From the NCBI RefSeq assembly GCF_000485595.1, contig NW_014579568.1, positions 1-24,554 of the forward strand: 24,554 bases of DNA, written 5' to 3'. Source of the stretch: Priapulus caudatus. Its lineage: Eukaryota > Priapulida > Priapulimorpha > Priapulimorphida > Priapulidae. Made by a program: the position numbers and the translations under genes. The notes beneath the pieces are model-generated. The model saw only the letters and a list, made by a program, of their open reading frames with translations. It was not told the DNA's origin and did no database searches. This document shows, in pieces, positions 16,181 to 24,554 of the stretch (the stretch's first letter is position 1; every line of letters begins with the position of its first letter).

Positions 16181-16965
16181 ATTTGTCGTCGCATGTGGTG
16201 TGATGCGATATTTGCATAGGAAACAGTTCAGCCTCTGGTTTACAGAACTGCCTTGTGCTGCCTTCATGGCACGTTTGAACGTTTGGACGAAACGCTCTGC
16301 CTGGCCATTTGTTCTCGGATGAAATGGCGCTGACATCGTATGACGAATTGCGTTAGCCATCGTGAACTGCTTGAATTCTTCTGAACGAAATTGAGGACCA
16401 TTGTCTGAGACAAGCTCAAGAGGGTTCTCAGTTGGTTGATTGTGGCTGTGCTAGTCGTACTCTTCATATGGAATACTTCCAGCCACTTTGAATAGGCATC
16501 CACGACTATCAGAAACATCGCTCCTTCAAACGGGCCTGCAAAATTGATATGTAACCGATACCAAGGTGCTCCAGGCAAACTCCAAGGGGGAACAGGTGAA
16601 GCTGGCGGTGTGTTCTGCCTTGAGACGCACCCCCTACATGCTTTGCACATTGTCTCAATGTCTCTGTCAATGTGTGGCCACCACACATAGGAGCGCGATA
16701 GCATTTTCATCTTGACAATGCCAACATGCCCCGAATGTATCTCGTCAAGAACTCTGGATCGCAGCGATTCAGGGACAATCGCCCTGTTTCCCCACATAAG
16801 ACACCTTTGATGCACATTCAGCTCGTCCTTGCGTGCCAAGAAATTTGCCAAGTGCGTATCGCTGTTCATTTGATCAGGAAAATGTCCGCTCATGACAAAA
16901 TCCAACACTTGTGACAAAACTGGATCACGTCTCGTTTCTGTACAGATTTTCTCACACGACACCGG
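16181..16965 (-). pseudogene. Gypsy-2 integrase core, frameshifted, catalytic Asp changed
   Basis: The frame from 16962 shows the H2C2 zinc-binding domain (His76, His79 in EIHSGHVG; Cys106, Cys109 in MCKACRGC), then RLHINFAGPF, where Asn replaces the first catalytic Asp normally present in HIDFAGP (codon AAT at 16545-16543), and VVDAYSKW. A frameshift near 16440 moves to the frame holding the second Asp (VSDNGPQF, ~16405) and the catalytic Glu (GQAERFVQTFKRAMK). Coding is cut at 16181 by the DNA transposon. A frameshift near 16965 separates it from RNase H. Integrase normally joins the cDNA to the chromosome; the D-to-N change alone should abolish that. Confidence 0.9.
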
Positions 16966-18989
16966 AATGCCCTCCCAATGTGTGGTATGTCAACTGGGTC
17001 ACTGTCTCCTTCGAACGTGTCCACTTCCGCCAGTGGAAGTCGCGAGAGTAAGTCAGCATTCAAATGCTTCTTGGTGCTTTTGTACTCAATGTCGTACTGG
17101 TGTTTTGACAAAAACACCGCATACCTCTGCAGTCTTGCAGCTGGCATGACGGGTAGGGCCTTGGACGGGTTGAATATACTGAGTAATGGCTTGTGGTCCG
17201 TTACAAGCGTGAACCTATGTCCGTACAGGTACGTGTTGAACGTCCGAACACCCCAATACAAGGCCAAGGCTTCTTTGTCTATTTGGGAGTATCCTTTCTC
17301 GGCTTTGTTCATCGTTTGCGACGCAAACGCTATCGGTCTCTCCGTGTTGTCGGGACACACGAGCGAGAGTACACATCCAATGCCATATGGTGATGCATCG
17401 CACGCTACCTTCATTTGCAGTGACGGATCAAAGTGACACAGTATCTTTTCAGAGCATATCATGTCCTTGATTTGCTGAAATGACATTTCACACAGAGGGG
17501 TCCATTCCCACTGCTTGTCGTCATGCAACAGATCATGCAATGGTGCCGCAACTGTCGACAAGTTCTCTAGGAAACGGTGGTAATAATTCACGAGACCGAG
17601 AAAAGCACGAAGCTCTGTCATGCTCTCAGGCCTCCTTGTATCCCTCACCGCTCGGAGCTTCTCGGGAGACTTGTGCAATCCTTGTGCATCTATTTCGTGT
17701 CCACAGTAACTGATTCTGTCTTGGAAAAATTCACACTTATCCAAGTTTGCCTTAAGTCCGTATGACTCCAACCGTTAAAACACCATCTTCAGGTTGCTCA
17801 AGTGTTCATCATTCGAACAACCGGACACAATGATGTCATCTAGCATACATTGTGTGAATGGAACGTTCTGTAGGACCTGGTCAATTGCTCTCTGCCACTG
17901 TGAAGGTGCGCTTGACACACCAAAAACTAGGCGGTTGTAACGGAATAATCCCTTGTGCGTGTTTATAACCAGCATGTTCTTCGACTGCTCGTCCATTTCC
18001 ATCTGGTGATACGCCTGGGTTAGGTCAATCTTGGAGAATTTTTGTCCACCCACCAAACTAGCGAAGATGTCTTCTATTCTCGGTAGTGGATACTTATCTA
18101 CACACATAACTGGGTTCAGTGTCATGCGGTAGTCTCTACAAATGCGGATTTGTCTGTTTTTCTTTACTGCCGGTACGATGGGTGTGGCCCATTTACTGTG
18201 TTTGACTGGTTTGATTATATCTTCTTGCTGTAGGTTTTGTAACCTGTCTTCGATCTTGGACCTGAACGCATAAGGCACTGTCCTAGCTTTCTGAAATCGA
18301 GGCTTCGCATCATTCTCCAAAGTCAGGGAACCCTGGATGTTTTTCAGTTTTCCAATTCCGGGCTGGAATATTACCTTGTGTTTCTCCACTAACGATTCCA
18401 GTCTCTTGGAGCTATTGGTCGATAGTGCCTTGAGCGACGTGACTTCTTGCCAATTCATGCACAGCTTGGCCAGCCAGTCCCTACCAAACAACCTCGGGCT
18501 ATCTGTAGGTACAACCAGCAAGTCCAACTTCTCATCCTGTCCATTTAGTTGAAAAGTAACATGTAGCTTCCCGATTGGTTTAATCTGGTGACCGGAATAT
18601 GCGCGCAAGATGTCACCTGATTTCTCGAGGTTAACACCTATCGGTTCCGTGGAGTTTCTATAGTCCATCTCCGAGATGATCGACACTGACGTCCCCGTAT
18701 CCAGCTCCATACTGAAATTATCTCCTTCAATCCTGGGATGTACATAGATGGGTGAGCTGTGCTTAACTGTACCCAAATCCGAATGGTGTAAGATGGGCTC
18801 CTCTGAGTAACCGTCATCCTGCACCGCGTATACAGACTGCACATGTATGTTTCTACCTGGCCGTCCACCGTCTCGTTTTTTCTTTAAACACGCTTTTTCA
18901 ATGTGGCCCTTCTTGTCGCAATAATAACATGTACTGTCAATGAATCTACAGTCGTTGGCCTTGTGATTCCCATTACATCGGCAGCACAA
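16966..18989 (-). pseudogene. Gypsy-2 zinc knuckles, protease, reverse transcriptase, RNase H
   Basis: One frame interrupted only by TAA at 17777-17775. Two CCHC knuckles lie at residues 2-34 (CCRCNGNHKANDC; CYYCDKKGHIEKAC), retropepsin at ~18700 (MELDTGTSVSIIS, D-T-G), and RT motifs ICRDYRMTLN, YPLPRIEDIFASL, FSKIDLTQAYHQ, VFGVSSAPSQWQ and LDDI at ~17840 (the first position of the YxDD box is Met). After the stop come YGLKANLDKCEFF, FLGLVNYYHRF, RNase H with CDASPYGIG and DKEALALYWGV, TDHKPLL and NADLLSRLP. The domain set is complete for a Ty3/Gypsy pol. The single stop, probably Gln to stop, lies between RT palm and thumb. The frame breaks at ~16965, before integrase. Confidence 0.93.
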
Positions 18990-18999
18990 GTTCGGCAGG

Positions 19000-19627
19000 T
19001 ACTCGCCACAGGTTCAGTGGTATTATATCCACGCCGACTGCCGACATTTGTAGCTTTTCCGCCACGAAACTGTGTGGAACTGTGGCTTGGCTTAGCATGC
19101 GTATTCATCACTTTGCTTACGCTGGCGTGCGTCATGCCTCGCACCTCCGCCGCATCTCGGGATGCCGTCTCCATGGCCACACTGATCTCCACCGCCCTCT
19201 CCAACGTTAATGTCCCCTCAGACAATAGCCGCTTCTGTATGTGCTCATGCCTCAGCACACCTGTCACACAAACCTGTCCCTCAGTGTGTCGGCTAGCACC
19301 GTGCTGAACTCGCAATGAATAGCTAGCTTACGAAGCTCACTGACAAACGTCATCACACACTCGAAAACGCTCGACAATGGCTTCGGGTTTATATGGTCAT
19401 TTAACATCTTCAACAACGTTGCAAAATCCTTATCAGCTGGGTTATCCGGTGAGACCAAATTGCGCAGCAGTGTGTAGGTACGGGGCCCAACCACACTCAA
19501 GAGTGACGCAACCTTCTTGCTGTCAGGGATCTCATTTGCCACAAAAAACATTTCTAGTCTCGGCGTATGAGTCCCACGACTCCACAGCTTCGTCGAAAGC
19601 ATCCAGCTTACCAATGTGTGCCGCCAT
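19000..19627 (-). pseudogene. Gypsy-2 gag, with three frameshifts
   Basis: ATG at 19627-19625 (MAAHIGKLDAFDEAVESWDS), the usual short start of these Gags. Frameshift near 19565 into the frame with EMFFVANEIPDSKKVASLLS and VGPRTYTLLRNLVSP, frameshift near 19290 into the frame with RHEHIQKRLLSEGTLTLERA and VEISVAMETASRDA, and a further shift near 19010 into the zinc-knuckle frame. Gag forms the particle that carries the RNA. Only ~14 bp upstream of the ATG can be assigned to the element before the next terminus at 19641. Confidence 0.88.
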
Positions 19628-19640
19628 CGTGGGTCGTATC

Positions 19641-20470
19641 CAGGGGCAGCGCCACCTTTTTTTTCAAAGTAGGGGGGCCCAATTGAGGGAGCGGAGCGGC
19701 TGAGTGGGGGTTGTGTTAGGTCGCCGAGCCCCTGAGCGAGGGAGCGAAGCGACTGAGGGAAGCGACCAAGCGGGGGGATGGGTGTGGGAGGGGGGCTTAT
19801 CCGATAGGGGTATATGGGTATAGGGGTATATGTGTGGTATAAATGTCGGACACGACGCTTCTTACTGATGGAGAATGATGTTTATTTATAATGAGATGTC
19901 GAATGCTTCAAACACTTTGTACACCGTGAAAACTAAAAAAAAAAACCCAAAAAACACTTTATAAAGAAGTTTAACAATTTGTCTTCTCTCGGCTATGGTA
20001 TTAGATCCTTAAACAACCCGTTTTTAAATGAAGTCTTTATCAATACCAAAACAGACATTACTATATTATGTGAACAATACTTCTGACATGATCTCTGTTA
20101 ATTTTTTATCACCTTGACAGTCGCGTGTTTTCAAAGCTGAGCTTTTGCCGATGGTGTTGTTCCATCGTCCGTCCGTCCAGTCCTAGCGTTCACATTTGGC
20201 TACGATTTCAACGATAACTCCGCGGAAGCGTTTGACCACGGGATGTTTGAAATGTTTTGGGAGTATAGATATGTTACTCGGTTTTGCTCCCATATTAACG
20301 TAATTATTTTGGGAGCACGCCAGTCGCGACCGGTACTTTTTCGAAAGCCACGGCAATTTTGGTGCAAAATGTTTTTGAATTAGGCCGATTAGTTCAGTTT
20401 CAGGTTACAATGTGGATCCTTTGCTCATTTTTGGTATGTGAATGAATAAGGGGCTATGGGGGTTTTGATA
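19641..20470. mobile_element. hAT-like terminus followed by GC-rich then plain non-coding DNA
   Basis: CAGGGGCAGCGCCACC at 19641 begins right where Gypsy-2 5' sequence ends. It is followed by a GC-rich patch with repeated GGGAGCG(A/G)AGCG(A/G)C words (19685-19770) and a GGGTATA patch (19808-19830). CAGGGGC-type ends with such GAGCGAAGCGA patches occur in hAT-like elements. A similar end in opposite orientation, CAGGAGCGGATCCAGG, is read inward from 23548. The flanks (gtcgtatc and acgtgcaa) do not match, so pairing is unproven. 19830-20470 shows no gene. Confidence 0.4.
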
Positions 20471-21030
20471 TTTAAAAAAAGAAGCAAATTTACGGGTTTA
20501 GGTGGTTCTTGGCAATTATATAGCATTTTATTATTATGACACGCAGATTAACAATACAGTCTGTGGTTGTCAACATCTGTCTGTGGTTCTGTTTTACAAG
20601 ATTTCGATTGACCAATATCTTTTAATGCAAATTCCTGCTCATGAAATCTATATTATTTATACTATTATTATTATCAGTGTTATTAATTATGATATTAATG
20701 CATTTATGCTTAAGAAACATTCAAAGCGGGTATTTAGCGCCAGGTTACCGTCACACAGCCGACATTGTCATTCATTTTTGTGTTATATAAATTATGTTAT
20801 ATTTATTATATAATATTATTTATTCATTTTCACATAAAAAATTACAATAATTATCAGAGTATATAATGGAGTTCTCCCATATATACTCTTCGTTTCTATA
20901 TATGCTTACGTCCGATGGTTGCCTCAATTAAAACTGACTTCTTTTCACTCTACGTCATTTTGGCTGTCCTTTTTTGTGGTGAGCTACAGTGCATTGGACA
21001 CTTTCATTATACTATGGCTTCTTGTTCTTC
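20471..21030. other. AT-rich non-coding stretch
   Basis: Very AT-rich (ATTATT/TATAT words between 20640 and 20830). The plus-strand open frame 20502-20813 is low-complexity and not supported. No feature recognised. Confidence 0.5.
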
Positions 21031-21326
21031 TTACAAGATATTAGTGTCCAAAATAAAGGAGGAGTCACTTTGCGTGTCCATCATGGCGTAGGTAAGGACC
21101 TCACGGCCTGGATCAGATGTTGACGCCACCCACACTGGCATTATCATAGAGGTTGCATAGCCCCTATTAGTGGCACAGCAGGCAGAAACTGCATGATCAG
21201 GGTCATCATCTTTCCTTTGGCTGGAGCCTTTCTCCTTTGGGATTCTGTCATAATGGAGAGGAGTGGGATGTGACAGTTTGCATGTCGCACAAGTAGCTCG
21301 GCATTTAGTTCTTTGAAATGTAGGGA
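21031..21326 (-). pseudogene. BEL/Pao retrotransposon fragment: zinc knuckle end and protease start
   Basis: Encodes a Cys-rich segment (CRATCATCKLSHPTPLH) typical of the knuckle before BEL/Pao protease, a charged linker, then TSMIMPVWVAS and the protease active-site region LTYAMMDTQSDSSFILDT (D-T-Q in place of D-T/S-G, which is normal in Pao). The frame stops near 21031 and no further pol is recognisable downstream. Its upstream side is cut at 21327, where a hAT-like terminus begins. The ATG at 21345 lies in that neighbouring element, so it is not the real start. Confidence 0.75.
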
Positions 21327-23124
21327 CAGTGATTTTCCGTTTCAAAAAAGGCCTTTTCCATTTGGGAAAATCATGAATTCCGTTTCAAAGTGGCTGAAAA
21401 ACTGAAATTCCGTAATGCCATACACTTTGTACACATGAAAAAACAAAGATTCCGTTTACATAAGATTTGCATACAAAAACAAACCTTTATGTTTATTAAA
21501 ATGTAAAACGGTGACAATTGTCCAATGTATTTTAGCACCTTCATTTATGGAAACATCCATTTCCATTCTGAATGTTTATGTATTTTATCTGTGATATAAC
21601 AACAATGAAGTCTATCATGGTAAATTGAAACAAAACATTCTTGACCTGTGCACACTTTACCATCATTATGTGCTTTCTCATTTGTGCAGTTTTCTCACAG
21701 TTCAGAGTTTTAAAATTGCCTTTCAACATCACCGTTGTAATACAGCATGGTCATCATTTTGATGTTTTCAGCTGTTAAGTTCTCTCTTTTGTCGTTCAAA
21801 ATATGTTCATACTGTGGAAAACTACGCTAAGCATCTACACTTGAGACTGGCATCCACATGGCATCATTAGCTATTCTCGCAAGATCAGGAAATCTGTTAG
21901 ACATGGAATCCCAGAAACGGGCAAGATCAAGAGGGTTAGGGGTTTCAAATGGGTTTAGATGGGTGTATATTAGCCATTCTTGTAGAGCCTCTGTTTGATT
22001 GTAATCAAACCAGTTAAGACATGCTGGTAGTCGCCTATGTCCAGTAAAATGGAGCCAAGCTGTCTCGGATCAAAAATCCGAGCAGCCTTGTAAAAAGGCA
22101 TAGCTGGATGTTGGTCAAGGTGCTTGTTGATCTTGTCTGCTGCTGTCTTGAACACGTTCTTAAAAGTTCTACAAAGCTTCTCTTTTTCTGCTTGAGGGTT
22201 TTCTTGTAGCAGCTTGTTAGTTTCACCAAATGATCCTCTCAGCAGCAAGGAATGCGTTAACATCTTCAAGAACATTGAAAACGGTGCAGGCACGTGGTTT
22301 CATTGTACCCTCTAGGCTGGTGAGTACGGTTGTGAGACGGGCACTGTGCTCAGTGATGAAACCCATGTAGAGTTTCAGTTCGTTGTAGATGTCCTTGTTC
22401 CGTAGCATCTCTAATATTGTTTCAACGGCCACACCTTTACTCGCCTCCTGTCTAAAGAACCCTTCATAGACATGGAGGTGTTCTGAATGATATTTGACAG
22501 TTGTACCATGAATTCCATCGGGTGGAAACGGGGACATGGGGCAACTTGCACTGGTCAGCTGTCAGATATTCTCTGACATACTTGAGGTGCCTGTTCTTGC
22601 GTGCTGGCTTCTTAAAGAACGATGACTTCACCATCTTTGTGAAAGTGTCAACCTTGCTGAATTCTGGGTAATGTTGGAATGCTTCGGCACCAAGATTGAT
22701 GATATGAGCCAGACATGGCACATAAACACTGTTAGGCCTCATAAAAGGTCTCATATTCTCCACTTTGTTGAGAGGGATGTCAGCCATGGTGCAGCACTTT
22801 ACAAAGCACTTTACACTTAATATAAACCCTTCTCGAAGATCTTTAGATTTCATAGCTGTATCCAAACTGATCTGACGCTGATGTGGCCCCTTGGATGATC
22901 CACCTAAAGGTTCTGTCTTTGATTCTTTTCTTTTCATATGTTTCTTACTTTTGATATGGTCTTTTACAGTGTCTAATCGTGTGTAGTCTACACTATGATG
23001 GCAATGTTTGCAGAACATAACACTCGGGACTCCCGTCAGCGTAGAAATCATCAGGAAACTGCCTAGACCTTGCAGCTGCAGTCACAATAGAGAGCGGTTT
23101 GAATTTCTTTTGCTTGGTGGCCAT
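21327..23124 (-). mobile_element. hAT-2: CGGBP1-like hAT element (one end found)
   Basis: Low-coordinate end CAGTGATTTTCCGTTTC at 21327, with four copies of a subterminal (A/T)TTCCGT(TT) motif spaced ~35-40 bp (21333, 21374, 21408, 21449). The transposase pseudogene reads toward this end. The other terminus lies beyond 23124, but I could not find an inverted match by eye. Interrupts the BEL/Pao fragment on its left side. Confidence 0.6.
21710..23124 (-). pseudogene. CGGBP1-like hAT transposase, broken
   Basis: ATG at 23124-23122 (MATKQKKFKPLSIVTAAARS), frameshift near 23030, then a C2H2-like finger (FCKHCHHSVDYTRLDTVKDH, His in KSKKH) as in CGGBP1-related proteins. Next come LAHIINLGAEAF (Cys-x2-His form CLAH) and VSTRWNSWY, typical of hAT cores, frameshifts near 22500 and 22260, and a Lys/Glu-rich segment (ENPQAEKEKLCRTF, KAARIFDPRQLG). 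The dimerisation domain is at ~21880-21710: WMPVSSVDA, an in-frame TAG in place of the usual Glu, then NLTAENIKMMTMLYYNGDVE. Stop at 21712-21710. In related animals many copies of such transposases exist, and vertebrate CGGBP1 is a domesticated relative. Confidence 0.82.
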
Positions 23125-23138
23125 GCTGACTTTACTTT

Positions 23139-23213
23139 AGTCCAGGGTAGAACTGTCATCACAGGGTACAACTGTCATCCAGGGTACAACTGTCATCACA
23201 ACTGTCATCACAG
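23139..23213. repeat. CAGGGTACAACTGTCATC minisatellite
   Basis: Four units of (CAGGGTA)CAACTGTCATC(AC), two full and two shortened, just upstream of the hAT-2 transposase start. Tandem repeat seen directly; may be in its 5' untranslated region. Confidence 0.85.
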
Positions 23214-23385
23214 GCAGTCCTGTTTGAGAAAAAGAATGAAATGTTATAACTAAATTGTGACTGCTTAGAATTTACTGCATTTTTTAATGTTAGAAATAGA
23301 ATTATATAAATAAAATTGTTCTGCTAATTTCTCATGAAATGCATACAATCACTTGTAAAAAAAAATAAACGATGGTACTTTAATT
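23214..23385. other. AT-rich non-coding stretch
   Basis: No gene seen. Contains a poly-A-like run at 23358-23365. Confidence 0.4.
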
Positions 23386-23505
23386 ATTATTAAAATTTAG
23401 TCCGCAAATGCAGACGTTATGACTCCGCTTTGTTAATCTGAGGGTGCGGGTTTAACTGGTAACCCATTACTGTGGTCTGCGTCGGCTTGGACTAATTAAA
23501 ATTAT
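23386..23505. repeat. Imperfect inverted repeat (small hairpin element)
   Basis: Left arm TTAAAATTTAGTCCGCAAATGCAGAC (halves at 23389-23402 and 23403-23414) pairs with GTCTGC...GGACTAATTAAAATTAT at 23475-23505, with a 3-base gap. The loop (23415-23474) has a vaguely tRNA 3'-half-like order, CCGCTTTGTTAATCTGAGG followed by GTGCGGGTTT, but lacks a proper B box, so no tRNA is called. Could be a small MITE or SINE remnant. Confidence 0.45.
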
Positions 23506-24027
23506 GTTTCAGTTGAACTACCCGAACTCCCCCCTGGATCCGCTCCTGACGTGCAATGGCTTTCATCCAGACAACACCAGAGTGTGTACTATGCAGTTCC
23601 TGTAGTATTATCTTTGCGCAGCGGTGGTGGTAAAACAACACGAGTTCCCCAGAGTATGCACCCTTATTAAGTTCCCGCGTTTACATCGCTTCACATAGGT
23701 GGCGCTGATGGTTATCTCTTAACAATATCCAACAATAACATAGGGGTTTCCCATTTATGCTACTCAGTTTCAAGATCAGAGGCTGTAATAACCGGTTAAT
23801 ACATGTTTTTATGACTTGGTGGCATGTTATAATTTGCGTGTGTAACGTCACTCGCTGAGCCCAGCAGTGCGCAAGTAATATGGTAGTCAGGGGGCAGATT
23901 TCAAAAAAGAGCTAAAATAAGGATGAGCCTAAACTTTTTGGGTAGAGGCTGGAAACGGGTAAATATCATTTCTATGATACTTGGGGAGTTCCACTGGGTA
24001 TGTTTCCAGGCTGACTTTTGCGTATTG
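23506..24027. other. Non-coding; hAT-like terminus at 23548
   Basis: CCCCCCTGGATCCGCTCCTG ends at 23548 and, read inward, starts CAGGAGCGGATCC, a hAT-like end (see 19641). The rest has no recognisable gene. Minus-strand frames reading into the tandem repeat (23929-24202) are not supported. Confidence 0.35.
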
Positions 24028-24405
24028 TGGCGGCCATCTTGAAATCCAAAATGACCGCCAGCGAAAATGGATTTTCTGAAATATCTGGACTCCTAGACGT
24101 CGTAGAGACATAATGGTGGTGGCTATACCCATATTTTCGATAGTGGAGAACCCAATTATCACACTTAGAGAAACATAGGATGGCGGCCATATTGGATTTC
24201 AAGATCGCCGCCAGTGAAATTTGTTTATTTTGAATAACTAGACTCCAAGACGTCGTAGAGACATAATTTTGGTGTCTAAACCCACATTTCGGATAGTGGA
24301 GAACCCAGTTATGACACTTAGAAAAACAGGATGGCAGCCATCTTGGATTTCAAGATCGCCGCCAGTGAAATTTGTTTATTTTGAATAACTAGACTCCAAG
24401 ACGTC
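24028..24405. repeat. Tandem repeat, ~152-bp unit, about 2.5 copies
   Basis: TGGCGGCCATCTTG at 24028, TGGCGGCCATATTGG at 24181 and TGGCAGCCATCTTGG at 24332 are 153 and 151 bp apart. All are followed by matching sequence (GCCAGYGAAA, GACTCCAAGACGTC, and in the complete units ATAGTGGAGAACCCA and GACACTTAGA). Units 2 and 3 are the most alike; unit 1 is more diverged. The third unit is cut after GACGTC at 24405. Embedded GGCGGCCAT words are self-complementary. Confidence 0.85.
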
Positions 24406-24554
24406 AACACGACCAGTAAATTCAGCCGAGTGATGAGCCTAAGGCTCTTTCACCTCCTAACCTTGTAGTGTCACAACCCCCCAGTGTAGTGTCAATGCCC
24501 CCGCACATGATTACGACACCATCTGGACAGCCATAACGAGGTGCCAAGACTTAG
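24406..24554. other. Unassigned right edge
   Basis: Repeats TAGTGTCA-A-CCCC (24467 and 24486) in two imperfect units; no gene visible. Sequence continues beyond the window. Confidence 0.35.

Larger units (their letters stand above)
14123..19640 (-). mobile_element. Gypsy-2: near full-length Ty3/Gypsy element, dead
   Basis: Minus-strand order: gag (19627 on), two CCHC knuckles, protease, reverse transcriptase, RNase H, integrase, GPY/F-like module, polypurine tract, 3' LTR (14446-14123). Protease before RT and integrase last is the Ty3/Gypsy order, and the motifs resemble Mag-group elements. No 5' LTR is recognisable: 19641 begins another element's terminus. At least five frameshifts, a stop in RT/RNase H, a catalytic substitution in integrase and an inserted DNA transposon make it inactive. 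Confidence 0.92.

Noticed and set aside
20502-20813. Plus-strand 103-codon frame as a membrane protein
   Set aside because: AT-rich, Ile/Tyr-rich translation of low-complexity DNA; no homology or motif.
23415-23474. A tRNA gene
   Set aside because: No proper acceptor stem, B box or D arm; only a loose resemblance in order.
23929-24202. Minus-strand frames over the tandem repeat as genes
   Set aside because: They follow the repeat units and differ between units by frameshifts, as expected of non-coding repeats.
1-24554. Bacterial systems (CRISPR, defence, operons), rRNA genes
   Set aside because: No spaced identical repeats, no clustered intact genes and no rRNA-like sequence. Splice sites, polyadenylation signals and metazoan transposons point to an animal genome.

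Overview
This window looks like a transposon-dense intergenic region of an invertebrate animal genome. Evidence for a metazoan: TTAGGG-type repeats, spliced gene fragments with clear GT/AG boundaries, and a mix of Ty3/Gypsy, BEL/Pao, CR1/L2-like LINE, hAT and MITE sequences typical of marine invertebrates such as lophotrochozoans, cnidarians, sponges or lancelets. I cannot narrow the species further. There is no bacterial gene, operon, CRISPR array or intact host gene that I can support. Almost every recognisable coding segment lies on the minus strand and is broken.

Layout. 1-1433: non-coding, with a TATG microsatellite, a degenerate 56-bp direct repeat and two short repeat patches. 1434-2093: an unrecognised GC-rich open frame. 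2093-3975: remnant of a Ty3/Gypsy element (Gypsy-1: partial 5' LTR, primer-binding site, gag, zinc knuckle, protease) whose gag is split by a solo LTR at 3103-3556. 3992-4430 and 6001-6772: minus-strand, exon-like fragments of unknown genes. 5020-8535: a terminal-inverted-repeat MITE family (three copies, at 5020, 7032 and 8425), a second, unrelated hairpin MITE (7826-8007), and a cysteine-containing exon-like fragment (8021-8320). 8536-13375: a dead CR1/L2-like LINE whose ORF1 is split by a 3.2-kb hAT transposon (9662-12905) with matching terminal inverted repeats and a 7/8 target-site duplication. 13439-14099: a non-autonomous hAT-like element. 14123-19640: a second Ty3/Gypsy element (Gypsy-2) with 3' LTR, polypurine tract and gag-protease-RT-RNase H-integrase, lacking a recognisable 5' LTR and carrying a 1,049-bp non-autonomous DNA transposon (15132-16180) inside integrase. 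19641-23550: hAT-like termini, a BEL/Pao protease fragment and a CGGBP1-like hAT transposase pseudogene. 24028-24405: a tandem repeat of about 152 bp.

How the parts relate. The window is a record of nested insertions. Three times the interrupted host element reads on across the insertion site: the solo LTR into Gypsy-1 gag, hAT-1 into LINE ORF1, and the DNA element into Gypsy-2 integrase. In each case short duplicated target bases flank the insert. The most distinctive signal is that two MITE families with unrelated terminal repeats both carry internal arrays of telomere-like TTAGGG/CCCTAA repeats, of different lengths in different copies. I found no convincing new multi-gene system. The less explained pieces are the GC-rich frame, the spliced zinc-binding-like fragment with an in-frame 36-bp repeat, and the two MITE families.
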